DNA of 64,000 nt from NCBI RefSeq assembly GCF_000425265.1, contig NZ_KE384342.1, positions 399,528 to 463,527 of the forward strand, given 5' to 3'. Shown here piece by piece: positions 53,836 to 62,948 of this stretch (position 1 is the first letter of the stretch; each line of letters starts with the position of its first letter). The notes beneath the pieces were generated by a model. The model was not told the origin of the DNA. It did not search any database and saw nothing but the letters and a program-made list of their open reading frames with translations. This stretch comes from Maridesulfovibrio zosterae DSM 11974 (GTDB lineage: Bacteria; Desulfobacterota; Desulfovibrionia; Desulfovibrionales; Desulfovibrionaceae). Both the position numbers and the translations under genes were made by a program.

Positions 53836-54807
53836 TTATGAAAAATGGTCAAATCCAGTCGCGGTATATTCATTTTCATTTAGAAAAAATTTGCCATTAT
53901 TTGTGACTGTGCCTATTGCTTGTATCCCTTCAATCTCATTGCATAGTTCATCAAAATATTCAGCTGATGCTGCCCCGAATAAAGCATAGTCCTCTCCACC
54001 TTGATAGGCGTGTTCTGAAGGGGATATGAATTTTGATTTGGCATAGCTGATTATTTCTGAATGTAATGCTGATTCTGGCAGTGTTATGTCTGCACCGACG
54101 CAACCTTCACATTTAGCCAGAAAACGTGGCAGATCCCTCGCTAGGCCGTCTGACAGATCCATCAGACCTCGTATATGAGGAGATGCTGCCAGCTTAAGAC
54201 CTGCTTCAACTCGCATTGCCGGTCTTAGGTGTGCTTTTACACATTCCGGATAGTTCTTTGCCGCAGCTGGGCCAAGCTCTTCAAGACTAAGTAATCCCGT
54301 TCGTGCCATGCCTGTCTGTCCATGTAGAAAGAGAATATCTCCTGGTCTGGCATTTCCACGTGTAAGAAATTTGCCGTGAGTTGCTGTTTCACCCCACACG
54401 GTAACTGAAATTCCAAGATATTGTCCTTTAGAAAGGTCCCCTCCAGCCAGAATTAGTCCGTTTTCCTTAGCTAGTGCCGACATGGTTTTGAAAAACGGCT
54501 CCCAGAAATTTGCTTCAAGATCTGGTGGAATAATCAGACCAAGTGCAAAACCGCGTGGCTGTCCGCCCATAGCGGCAATGTCACTAATATTTACAGCTAA
54601 AGATTTGTACCCGATATCAGCTGGCGAAAAGTAGGAGCGTCGAAAGTGTATATCCTCAAGGAAAAGATCTTTGCTGATACACAGTTCTTTGTCCGTACGC
54701 AGAATAGAGCTGTCATCGCCTCTTCCTAATGTTACATGTCCATTTTCAGCAGGGAAGTAAGTGTCTATTAATTTTAGAAAATCTTGCTCTGATCTTAAAC
54801 TGGTCAT
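53836..54807 (-). CDS. thiL: Thiamine-monophosphate kinase
   Basis: Phosphorylates thiamine monophosphate to the active diphosphate. The 323-residue length is normal. The family landmarks are LGRGDDSSIL, the first-strand FLEDIHFRRSYFSPADIGYK, VNISDIAAMGGQPRGF, GGDLSKGQYLGISVTVWG and the C-terminal LMDLSDGLARDLPRF with GGEDYALFG. It starts eight bases after the stop of the UvrD-type helicase gene, with AGGA as SD, so the two form one transcription unit. No thiamine riboswitch is visible here. Confidence 0.93.
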   Translation of the reverse strand: MTSLRSEQDFLKLIDTYFPAENGHVTLGRGDDSSILRTDKELCISKDLFLEDIHFRRSYFSPADIGYKSLAVNISDIAAMGGQPRGFALGLIIPPDLEANFWEPFFKTMSALAKENGLILAGGDLSKGQYLGISVTVWGETATHGKFLTRGNARPGDILFLHGQTGMARTGLLSLEELGPAAAKNYPECVKAHLRPAMRVEAGLKLAASPHIRGLMDLSDGLARDLPRFLAKCEGCVGADITLPESALHSEIISYAKSKFISPSEHAYQGGEDYALFGAASAEYFDELCNEIEGIQAIGTVTNNGKFFLNENEYTATGFDHFS

Positions 54808-54815
54808 ACGGATTC

Positions 54816-56939
54816 CTAAAGAAGTTCAACAAAATCTTCTACAATAACCTTAGGTCCGAAACCGGGGAAATTGATGCGGAGTTTGTTGGGTTCGATTCGT
54901 TCTATAATTTTTCCCTTGCCGAATATTTTATGCTTGCAGTGGCCCATTTTCATATGTCCTGATTTTTTTGAACCTGCAGGGCTTGGGGATGATGAAGATG
55001 CTTTAGGAAATTCAATAGGAGTATTCTTCTTCAGATTCATGCCACCTGAGTATGACTCCTGTAGTTCATCAAAAAGAACCGTATCCAGCTCACGAACAAA
55101 AGGACTGGGAATAGCAGGTTCTGAAAAATCAGCATTCCTCATTTTGATTGATGCTGGTGCAGACATGATGAGTTCTTTGCGTGCCCGTGTGCAGGCAACA
55201 TAAAGCAGTCGGCGCTCCTCTTCATATTCCAGAGGTTTTTGCATTGATTTTTTTGAAGGGAATCTATCTTCCACCAGATCAAGAATGATGACCGCATCCC
55301 ACTCAAGTCCTTTTGCAGAGTGAATTGTGGAGAGGGTTACAGAATTTTCAACTTTTTCTTCTTCATTGTGTTGATCAGGATCAAGGCACATATCTGTAAG
55401 AAAATCCTGCAGATCATCGTAATTTGAGGCAATCTGACAGAGCTGTTCGATACCTGCTTCACGTCGAGGGTAATCATCTGGGTACTCTGCGATTAAAATC
55501 GGCTTGTAGAGAGGTATAATTATTTCAAGGCATGTTGCAGGCGATGAATTTTTTTTGCGTAGACCGTCAATATCTAAAAGAACTTCTTTCAGCAGGGGAT
55601 ATTTATTAACGAATTTTCCCATTGTCTTCTGGTCGCCGGAAATTACGCTATGGGCAATTTTTTGAGCTGTCTTTGGTCCGACGCCTTTAATGTGCCCAAG
55701 CGTACGCTGCCAGGCAATAATATCGGCCGGGTTTGTAATTAGACGCATGAATGCCAGTACATCTTTGATATGAGCGGCTTCGTTGAATTTGAGCCCTCCA
55801 TACTTTTTGTAGCCAACACCAAGCCGCTTCAGCGCAACTTCCAGCCCGTAACTCTGATATCCAGCGCGAAAAAGTACAGCGACTTCTTCTGGGCCATGTT
55901 TTTTTTGTAACTCAATTATTTTGTCCAATATACGGTTTGACTGGCTGAAATCGCTGAGCGGGACCATTAATTGTGGTTTATTACCCCATGTTTTTTCAGT
56001 AAAAAGTTTTTTATCAAACTTAGTTGCTGCACCGTCCAGGATTGCGTTGGTCAGATCCAGTATCGGCTGGGTAGAGCGGTAGTTTTGTTCAAGACGCACA
56101 ATTTTAACGTCTTCAAAAATTTCCGGAAATTTAAGAATATTAGTAACATCTGCACCGCGAAAAGAATATATTGACTGAGCATCATCACCGACGGCCATAA
56201 CATTTCCATTTTCACCAGCCAGCAGTTTTACAATACGTGCCTGAACAAGATTGGTATCCTGATATTCGTCGACCATAATGTACTGATAGCGGCTGCGCAG
56301 TGAATTACGTAGAAATTTGTCTTTAGACAGCAGTTCTTCAAGATAGAACAACAGGTCATCATAATCCATGAGGCCGTGTTGCTTTTTGTAGATAGCGTAT
56401 CCCTTGGCTATTTCTTCCATTTCTTGCGAATAGGTAGCAAGATGATATGCCTCAGTGTTAACCAGCGTTTCAATAGGTACTTCTTTGTTACGGGATTTAG
56501 TCACCATATCCAGCAGGGTAGCTTTTTTAGGGTATGAACGGTCTTTTTTTCCAAAACCGAGACTGTCTTTAACTTCTTTGACAACACCCTCGCAATCACT
56601 GCGGTCCATAAGATTAAAACCGTTTGGAAATCCTATTTCAGCTGCATTTTGTCGCAGGACTGAAAAGGCAAAAGCGTGGAAAGTTCCACCGTTTGTACCG
56701 TGAAGCGGCCTGCCAAGAATCTGCTCTGTTCGAGAAAGCATTTCCTGCGCTGCTTTGCGGGTAAACGTCATAAGCAGAATAGATTCAGGCGGTATGCCTT
56801 GTTCCACCAGCCATGCAAGTCTATAAACGATAGTTCGTGTTTTTCCACTGCCTGCTCCGGCTATAACCAGAACGGGTCCTTGCGGGTGGGTGGCAGCTTC
56901 AAACTGGGCAGCATTCAATTCATTTTTAAAATCTATCAT
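54816..56939 (-). CDS. UvrD/PcrA-type superfamily 1A DNA helicase
   Basis: A 3'-5' DNA helicase of 707 residues acting in repair and replication restart. It has the Q motif LNAAQFEAATHPQGPVLVIA, Walker A AGAGSGKTRT, motif II MVDEYQDTN, motif III VGDDAQSIYSFRGA, motif IV LEQNYRSTQPIL, motif V TIHSAKGLEW and motif VI YVACTRARKEL. The last 60 residues (HCKHKIFGKGKIIERIEPNK) match the C-terminal region of PcrA/UvrD. Rep is a less likely name because of that end. Upstream are 176 AT-rich bases; downstream is thiL. Confidence 0.92.
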   Translation of the reverse strand: MIDFKNELNAAQFEAATHPQGPVLVIAGAGSGKTRTIVYRLAWLVEQGIPPESILLMTFTRKAAQEMLSRTEQILGRPLHGTNGGTFHAFAFSVLRQNAAEIGFPNGFNLMDRSDCEGVVKEVKDSLGFGKKDRSYPKKATLLDMVTKSRNKEVPIETLVNTEAYHLATYSQEMEEIAKGYAIYKKQHGLMDYDDLLFYLEELLSKDKFLRNSLRSRYQYIMVDEYQDTNLVQARIVKLLAGENGNVMAVGDDAQSIYSFRGADVTNILKFPEIFEDVKIVRLEQNYRSTQPILDLTNAILDGAATKFDKKLFTEKTWGNKPQLMVPLSDFSQSNRILDKIIELQKKHGPEEVAVLFRAGYQSYGLEVALKRLGVGYKKYGGLKFNEAAHIKDVLAFMRLITNPADIIAWQRTLGHIKGVGPKTAQKIAHSVISGDQKTMGKFVNKYPLLKEVLLDIDGLRKKNSSPATCLEIIIPLYKPILIAEYPDDYPRREAGIEQLCQIASNYDDLQDFLTDMCLDPDQHNEEEKVENSVTLSTIHSAKGLEWDAVIILDLVEDRFPSKKSMQKPLEYEEERRLLYVACTRARKELIMSAPASIKMRNADFSEPAIPSPFVRELDTVLFDELQESYSGGMNLKKNTPIEFPKASSSSPSPAGSKKSGHMKMGHCKHKIFGKGKIIERIEPNKLRINFPGFGPKVIVEDFVELL

Positions 56940-57115
56940 ATTTATATCTTAAGTAGTTATGACTTTTTCTTTAGAAATCAGTTTGTTATTTCTTTTGGCT
57001 CAAATAAGCTTTGTAAATGTTTTTTAAATTTCTAAAAAACTTTTGTACCGATCTTAGCTTTTATTAATCGAGATTGGCAGTTTAACACGTGTTAATCTTT
57101 GGAAAGGTGTGAATC

Positions 57116-58432
57116 TTAATCCTGACCTTTAGCGTCGTCTTGCAATGGACAGTTGAACCAGTCAAGAACCATTTGTCCTGTCTGATGCATAAAGTCTATC
57201 TGTTGTCCGTCCGAGCTATAGAAAAAAGCGTTCTTCTGCGTATGAGTCCCGGTTCTGCCGTGAAACCCGTATATTTCAGTGCGGTCAAATTTAGCTTTCA
57301 GGTCAAAGCCAGAATTTGCCGTACAGATTAAATCCGGCGGGTTTCCGATTGCATTGTTCCCATATGCTTCAGTTCCTGTCAAAACAGATTCCATCACTTT
57401 TTGGCCATTAAATTCAAGAGCCATGAGCGCTGACTTTATTTCATAAGACATTTGTGATGTAAGCGCAGAGTCAACATTTCCTCTTTTGAAACGGTCTGAA
57501 GTATGGATATATATTCTGCCTGGATCTAAGGCAAATGCTTTGCTGTCTGAGCTGATAACCGTGGAATCCCATTGATCCTCAGCCGGATGTGAGTATTGAA
57601 GATAGCCGTGCTGAACGAGAAAAGTGTTCAGGTCAACTTCTGTTTTAAGTGAAGTAAAGCCGTGATCGGCAAAAGCGATTAATTTTTTAGGCTCCGGCAA
57701 TGTTTCGAATTTATCAAGTACTATACCTATTGCTTTATCCCACTTGATCATAAATTCTGTACAGAGATTGTGTAATGGATGACTCTCATCTTCAAAAGCA
57801 GGATAAAAAAAATGAAAAAGTCTATCCGTTTCTGTAAAAACCATTACAAATAAATCCCATGCAAGATCATTCCAGAGCATTTCCAGAGCGTTTATCCTGC
57901 AATCAAGAGTTTTGCTGACCTGATCAAATAGATACGCCGGGTCCATTATTCCTTTCGTTGTATCTGCTTCAAGCATAAAGCCTGCAGACTTAAGCATTCC
58001 AGACAAAAAAGGTGGGTATACCGCTTTATCAATCGACTGAGCTACAAATCCGGCAATAAGCATTCCTCGCAACGGCTTTGCAGGATATGTATTAGGCAGA
58101 TTTATAACTTTACTGATCAGCCCATTCTCCCCAAGTCTATCAAAAATAGTAGGGCATAGTACCTGATCAAAATTATTAATGGATAAGGTATATTTTTGGT
58201 TATCTAGGCTGGTAAAACCGTATACTCCGTGTTTTTCCGGTTTTTGTGCTGTAAAGAATGAAGTCCAGTTTACGGGAGATAATTCTGGTATTTCAGCATT
58301 CAGTGGTTTGTTTTTGCCGGCTATTCTCTTTAAGTTCGGCAATCTGTCAGCCCAGCGCAAAGCAAGAGGGGCTGGAAGTCCATCCAGCCCCAATACTACA
58401 ATTCTTCTTCTGTCAGCAGGAGTAAGCAGCAT
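57116..58432 (-). CDS. Alkaline phosphatase-superfamily phosphodiesterase
   Basis: A 438-residue enzyme of the type I phosphodiesterase/nucleotide pyrophosphatase group. The first metal-site strand is VVLGLDGLPAPLALRW; the nucleophile region is LSPVNWTSFFTAQKPEKHGV, with Thr or Ser at the catalytic position; later metal ligands are in FTETDRLFHFFYP, AFADHGF and GFHGRTGTHT. It has no signal peptide, so it probably acts in the cytoplasm on a nucleotide, a sugar nucleotide or a lipid head group. The start is one base from the DUF2156 stop, so the genes are coupled. Confidence 0.85.
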   Translation of the reverse strand: MLLTPADRRRIVVLGLDGLPAPLALRWADRLPNLKRIAGKNKPLNAEIPELSPVNWTSFFTAQKPEKHGVYGFTSLDNQKYTLSINNFDQVLCPTIFDRLGENGLISKVINLPNTYPAKPLRGMLIAGFVAQSIDKAVYPPFLSGMLKSAGFMLEADTTKGIMDPAYLFDQVSKTLDCRINALEMLWNDLAWDLFVMVFTETDRLFHFFYPAFEDESHPLHNLCTEFMIKWDKAIGIVLDKFETLPEPKKLIAFADHGFTSLKTEVDLNTFLVQHGYLQYSHPAEDQWDSTVISSDSKAFALDPGRIYIHTSDRFKRGNVDSALTSQMSYEIKSALMALEFNGQKVMESVLTGTEAYGNNAIGNPPDLICTANSGFDLKAKFDRTEIYGFHGRTGTHTQKNAFFYSSDGQQIDFMHQTGQMVLDWFNCPLQDDAKGQD

Positions 58433-58433
58433 G

Positions 58434-59318
58434 CTACAAAACTGTTATTTCATATTTTTTCATGAAATCTACCGGATTGTATGAAAGCTTGGCTTTGCGT
58501 AATCCAGGTTCACCTAGGTCCTGTTCTCTATTGACAAATTTTCTGTCACTGGCTGAGTTTTCGAGAAACATCTGATTAATAGCCTGATAAACACCTTTGA
58601 AATACGTATTTCCTTTTTCAAAGTGAATCACGATTGTATCATCTCCGAGTGGTTCGGCGATGGTGTAGGCTATAATACGGTTGTCTATACGCAGTGTACC
58701 TCCGGTAAGATTCTTGATTGTGTCAATTTCTTTGAGTACTTTTGCGATAGCCTCATTCTCAGCATCAAGGGCTTCGGAGTAGTTATTTTCTTCTTGCCAT
58801 CTATACCAGTCCAGTTGCATTTCAAGAACTTCTTCAACACAATCTGGAGTAATTTCACGATATTCGTAGTCATATTTTTTCATGAACTGACGATACAGAT
58901 TTTTCTTTTTGTGAAATTTATTACCACGTAATTCAATAAGATCCTGCACTGAATAGACGTAGTCGAAATGATCACGGCATTCTTCAACGTGTAGTTTCTC
59001 TCCGAAAATTTCCTGCAAGTGGTTGGCAAGTTTTTCCGGAACTCTGGTGAACTTGGTTCCGGGTGTGTTCATAAGCTCGCATTTTGTCCAGTCTGCTGAA
59101 TACCAGTCCCCAATAGGAGCCCAGTGTACTACTTCAGGTTTTGTGCAGCGTATATGGATAAGGTTGCTATCGCTGCATCGCAGTTCAAGTCCGTAATGGT
59201 TGGTCCAACCCCAGATATTGGCGAAGGTATAGTCTGATGTAAGTTGAGGGCAGGCTGCAAGTGCCTGATCAAATTTATCCTGACATTCAAGAGTAATTGG
59301 CTTGAATTCGCTACTCAT
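58434..59318 (-). CDS. DUF2156 (MprF C-terminal-like) acyl/aminoacyl transferase
   Basis: A 294-residue soluble protein of the DUF2156 family, the GNAT-like fold that forms the catalytic half of phosphatidylglycerol lysyltransferase MprF. Family-like segments are TFANIWGWTNHYGLELR, GNKFHKKKNLYRQFMKKYDY and HFEKGNTYFKGVYQAINQMF. There is no membrane domain, so it resembles the stand-alone members whose substrates are mostly unknown. It overlaps the MATE gene by eight bases and is one base from the phosphodiesterase gene, making a tight three-gene operon. A link to lipid or peptide modification is inference. Confidence 0.83.
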   Translation of the reverse strand: MSSEFKPITLECQDKFDQALAACPQLTSDYTFANIWGWTNHYGLELRCSDSNLIHIRCTKPEVVHWAPIGDWYSADWTKCELMNTPGTKFTRVPEKLANHLQEIFGEKLHVEECRDHFDYVYSVQDLIELRGNKFHKKKNLYRQFMKKYDYEYREITPDCVEEVLEMQLDWYRWQEENNYSEALDAENEAIAKVLKEIDTIKNLTGGTLRIDNRIIAYTIAEPLGDDTIVIHFEKGNTYFKGVYQAINQMFLENSASDRKFVNREQDLGEPGLRKAKLSYNPVDFMKKYEITVL

Positions 59319-60705
59319 TTGTAATCCTTTTGTTGTTTCTTTTCTTAATCATACTGAACTTCTGCCAATTGCGGCATGAGAACGTATAAAAAATGATACT
59401 TGCCTGCAGTCCTTGCGATATAAGCATTGCCATCCAGATGCCTGTTGCAGAGTGCATAACTTGATGCCCCAGAACATACGCAAGCGGGAGTCTGCATCCC
59501 CAGACAGTGATAGCAAAAATAAATAAATTATAAATTGTTGCGCCTGCCCCGTTAAGGGCACCGGCCATAATCATTGAAGTCAGGGTGAATGGGATTGCTA
59601 ACATATTATAATAAAGATAGTTAACAGCTTCATCAAGTACGACTTTATCAGGTGCAATGATTGCGGTGACAGGATAAATAATCTGCCACAGTCCCATAGC
59701 TATAATTCCTAAAAATGCTATAGCCAGAAAAAGAATTCTATATCCGAATTTTTTAGCTTCTTCAGGTCTGCCTTCTCCAAGATAATGTCCAATAATAATT
59801 GAGGCTGTCATATTAAATGCGAAGGCCGGGAGAAACAGAATTGATTCAATGCGTATACCGGCGGTCATCCCTGCAAGGGCTATAATATTATTCTCCGGTA
59901 GACTGGCGGTGATTGAATATAAAACCAGATATCCTGAGTGCCAGACAATTTGCATAAGACCATTTGGCCAGGCTACTTTGAAAAGATAGGGAAAAGCTTT
60001 TTTTACCCACCGAATGGGGGCAAAGCACTTCCGGCGCAGATATCCTGTCTTGTAGAGAACACCAATGTTGAAGAGTGCTCCGGCAGAAATTGAACATAAG
60101 GTCGCCCATGCAAGTCCTTTGAAGCCCATATTGGGAAAACCCCACATACCCATTCCAAAACCAAGATCACCTATTGTATTAAGAGTCATCACTATTATCA
60201 TACTATAGAGCGGCAGCATGACTTTCTTTTGTGCTCTGAAAACTGCGTTGGTGATAATCAGCATGTAATAAAGAGGAAGCATATATAGAAAAATTTCAAT
60301 GAAATATTCCATAATATGTCTCATCTCATCCGGAACTTGCAATATGGTCAGGAGACCATTGCGAAATGGAAATCCCAGGATGAAAATAATAGACCCTAGA
60401 ACAGCCCCAAGAATAATACACAGCCCTACATATCGTTTGGCCCGTAGAATGCGTCCAGCCCCAATGGATTGACTGATTGCTGCAACTGATCCGTTAGCTG
60501 TAGCTACAGCAACTACCAGAAAAAAGAATAGCGACTGGCTTATCATGCCCATTGATGCCTGAATTTCGCGCCCGAGTTTGGACGCAACCCATACGTCAAT
60601 CAAACCGATCATCAGGTGAAAAATCATCATTAAAATTTGCGGCCACGACAAATTCCATATGGTTTTATATGGAGAGTTGGTCATGTCTGCAGTTGTAATA
60701 TTCAT
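59311..60705 (-). CDS. MATE family efflux transporter
   Basis: A 464-residue inner-membrane antiporter with twelve helices, beginning YKTIWNLSWPQILMMIFHLM and carrying MATE-like repeats (VDVWVASKLG-type helix 1-2 region and its second-half copy near 290). It should export drugs or metabolites against Na or H. First gene of the operon with DUF2156 and the phosphodiesterase; the upstream gap of 206 bases is shared with the divergent ModE-like gene. Confidence 0.88.
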   Translation of the reverse strand: MNITTADMTNSPYKTIWNLSWPQILMMIFHLMIGLIDVWVASKLGREIQASMGMISQSLFFFLVVAVATANGSVAAISQSIGAGRILRAKRYVGLCIILGAVLGSIIFILGFPFRNGLLTILQVPDEMRHIMEYFIEIFLYMLPLYYMLIITNAVFRAQKKVMLPLYSMIIVMTLNTIGDLGFGMGMWGFPNMGFKGLAWATLCSISAGALFNIGVLYKTGYLRRKCFAPIRWVKKAFPYLFKVAWPNGLMQIVWHSGYLVLYSITASLPENNIIALAGMTAGIRIESILFLPAFAFNMTASIIIGHYLGEGRPEEAKKFGYRILFLAIAFLGIIAMGLWQIIYPVTAIIAPDKVVLDEAVNYLYYNMLAIPFTLTSMIMAGALNGAGATIYNLFIFAITVWGCRLPLAYVLGHQVMHSATGIWMAMLISQGLQASIIFYTFSCRNWQKFSMIKKRNNKRITNE

Positions 60706-60911
60706 AAAAAGCGAGGCTCCGTATTTATGTAAATTAAGATCAACATATTTAAAATTATTTATAGGTAAATCAGATAAAAGTCCGATTTAGCACAGGAGGC
60801 TAAAGTTAATTACAGTTTTAATAAATGCAAGAGTTGTTTTCAGTCTGGTCAATTTGTGTTAAGAAAAACATAGAAGTTGTAGAGTGGTGTTAATTTTTAG
60901 GAGGATATTAA

Positions 60912-61316
60912 ATGTCGGGTGAAGAAGATTTCTGCCCCAGAGTAAGGTTGAATCTTTGGCTTGAAACAGAGGAAGGTATGCTGTTCGGGCTTGGGCGTGC
61001 TCAGCTTTTGGAGCAGATCGAGAAACAGGGATCGCTGAATAAGGCCGCAAAAGAACTTGGTATGTCCTATAGGGCTGCATGGGGAAGGATTAAGAACACT
61101 GAAGATGTTTTAGGAGATTCTCTTGTACTTAAAACCAGAGGACGTAAAGGATGTACGCTTACACCTCTGGGAGAAAGAGTTTTGGAAGATTATCGCCAGT
61201 GGATGCAGGAAGTAGAAAACTTTGCGGTTATGACAGCCAGAAAATCTTTTCCATGGAAAATTTCTTCATTTGATGAAGACATGGAAAGGATAGGAAATGA
61301 AAAACGAGAAGATTAA
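60912..61316 (+). CDS. ModE-like winged-helix regulator (DNA-binding domain only)
   Basis: A 134-residue protein equal to the N-terminal DNA-binding part of ModE: VRLNLWLETEEGMLFGLGRA, the helix-turn-helix region GSLNKAAKELGMSYRAAWGR, and the wing with KTRGRKGCTLTPLGE. The molybdate-binding TOBE domains are missing, so it cannot sense oxyanion the way full ModE does. Such short forms are common next to molybdenum genes, but the wtp operon is 25 kb away. SD GGAGG is ideal. It diverges from the MATE operon and ends in its own terminator, and may regulate its neighbours. Confidence 0.88.
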   Translation: MSGEEDFCPRVRLNLWLETEEGMLFGLGRAQLLEQIEKQGSLNKAAKELGMSYRAAWGRIKNTEDVLGDSLVLKTRGRKGCTLTPLGERVLEDYRQWMQEVENFAVMTARKSFPWKISSFDEDMERIGNEKRED

Positions 61317-61344
61317 TATCTTTTTATTTATATGGTCATAGTAA

Positions 61345-61376
61345 GGGGAGTTGTAGTAAATACAGCTCCTTTTTTA
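61345..61376 (+). terminator. Terminator after the ModE-like gene
   Basis: GGAGTTGTA (61347-61355) pairs with TACAGCTCC (61361-61369; one G-U) around GTAAA, followed by TTTTTT up to 61376. Confidence 0.85.
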
Positions 61377-61448
61377 TTAAAAAGATCCAACGCAGCGAAA
61401 ATTTAGAGACTGTTATTTTATATTTACAGGTCGGGTATAGTTTTTATC

Positions 61449-61457
61449 TGTTATAAT
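61449..61457 (+). promoter_or_regulatory. Extended -10 promoter for sdaA
   Basis: TGTTATAAT is a perfect TATAAT with the TGn extension; no good -35 stands at normal spacing. It lies 114 bases before the sdaA start. The leader contains a perfect AAAAAAGA/TCTTTTTT inverted repeat at 61483-61500. Confidence 0.55.
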
Positions 61458-61570
61458 CTAATTTTTTTTCATGAATGACCATAAAAAAGATGTCTTTTTT
61501 AATATTTTCGTAATATGTACTCTTTAAGTTGCTAGTAAAAAAATATCCAATTAAAAATGCAGGTGCTTTT

Positions 61571-62788
61571 ATGGAGTCATTGAGAGAGTTATATCGAGTT
61601 GGGGTCGGGCCGTCTTCAAGCCATACTATGGGGCCTAGATTTGCTGCTGAAAAATTTCTGGATAAATATCCAAATGCTAAGAAGTTTCGTGTAACTCTTT
61701 TTGAAAGCCTCGCCGCTACAGGCAAAGGACATTTAACTGATTGGGCTGTGCTGAGTGTTCTAAGCAGTGATCGGACTGAAATTGTCTGGAAAGCTGAAGA
61801 ATGTATGCCGGAACATCCCAATGGAATGCTCTTTGAAGCGTTAGATGCTTCCGGTGACTGTTTTGGTTCATGGAAGGTATACAGTGTCGGTGGTGGAGCT
61901 ATTCGTGAAGAGGGCGTTTCAGCGATAAGTGCTTCGCCTGTATACGATCTGACAACAATTGAATCCATAATGGCTTATTGTGAAGATAAAGGGATTACAT
62001 ATTGGGAATACGTTGAACAGCGTGAGGGACCGGAAATCTGGGATTTTTTACGTGAAATATGGAGAGTGATGGAAGAGTCGCTCGAGCGTGGTATTGAAGA
62101 AGAAGGTGTTCTGCCCGGCTCTATCGGTCTCAGGCGTCAGGCTAAAGCTTATTATCGTAAAACACGCCTTGCTGGACCGGACATGCAGTTTACCGGCATG
62201 ACGACAGCTTACGCTTTGGCTGTGTCTGAAGAAAATGCTGCAGGGGGAGTTATTGTAACTGCTCCGACATGTGGTTCATGCGGAATTGTTCCTGCTGCTT
62301 TAAAGTATTTGCAGGATATCCATAATCATAAAGAAAATGATATTTTAAGAGCTCTTGCAACTGCTGGCCTGTTTGGAAATGTAATCAAGGTTAATGCTTC
62401 TATTTCCGGAGCGGAAGTTGGTTGTCAGGGTGAAGTAGGTTCTGCATGTGCCATGGCTTCTGCGGCCGCCACCCAGCTTATGGGTGGGACGTTGCGTCAG
62501 ATCGAATATGCTGCTGAAATGGGGCTTGAACATCATCTAGGCCTCACTTGCGATCCAGTTGACGGTTTGGTTCAGATTCCATGTATCGAACGTAATGCCT
62601 GCGCTGCTACACGTGCTCTTGCCCGTGCTCAAATGTCTATTCTATCAGATGGTTCTCATCGGATTCCTTTTGACGAAGTTGTCTCGGTAATGCGGGAAAC
62701 GGGGCATGACTTACCAAGTCTTTATCGGGAGACTTCCGGTGGAGGACTGGCAAAAGCCTATACTGCCCGTAATAAATGTTCCGCATAA
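61571..62788 (+). CDS. sdaA: L-serine dehydratase, single-chain iron-sulfur type
   Basis: Deaminates L-serine to pyruvate using a [4Fe-4S] cluster. Read from ATG 61571 it is 405 residues: an N-terminal beta domain with the family start YRVGVGPSSSHTMGPRFAAE, then the catalytic alpha domain with the cluster cysteines in TAPTCGSCGIVPAALK, GCQGEVGSACAMAS and LTCDPVDGLVQIPCIERNA. I chose this start because AGGTG lies five bases upstream and the protein then begins like E. coli SdaA; 61529 would add 14 residues. Monocistronic, between its own promoter and terminator. Confidence 0.94.
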   Translation: MESLRELYRVGVGPSSSHTMGPRFAAEKFLDKYPNAKKFRVTLFESLAATGKGHLTDWAVLSVLSSDRTEIVWKAEECMPEHPNGMLFEALDASGDCFGSWKVYSVGGGAIREEGVSAISASPVYDLTTIESIMAYCEDKGITYWEYVEQREGPEIWDFLREIWRVMEESLERGIEEEGVLPGSIGLRRQAKAYYRKTRLAGPDMQFTGMTTAYALAVSEENAAGGVIVTAPTCGSCGIVPAALKYLQDIHNHKENDILRALATAGLFGNVIKVNASISGAEVGCQGEVGSACAMASAAATQLMGGTLRQIEYAAEMGLEHHLGLTCDPVDGLVQIPCIERNACAATRALARAQMSILSDGSHRIPFDEVVSVMRETGHDLPSLYRETSGGGLAKAYTARNKCSA

Positions 62789-62810
62789 TATTTTCTTATT
62801 TAAAAATTAT

Positions 62811-62846
62811 AAAATGGCTGTCTGTGGTTACGGGCAGCCATTTTTT
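62811..62846 (+). terminator. Rho-independent terminator after sdaA
   Basis: AAAATGGCTG (62811-62820) pairs perfectly with CAGCCATTTT (62835-62844), and Ts continue to 62846. Confidence 0.9.
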
Positions 62847-62948
62847 ATGTATCCTGCTGGAAATAAGAATAAGATATTTATCTGATCAGTTGAGGGTGAT
62901 TAAAGTTAATAGTCTTTAAAATATTCTTACTAATGAGAGTTTTGTTAA

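Noticed and set aside
61470-61526. Leader peptide MNDHKKDVFFNIFVICTL before sdaA
   Set aside because: No SD precedes the ATG and there is no serine or other amino-acid run to suggest attenuation.
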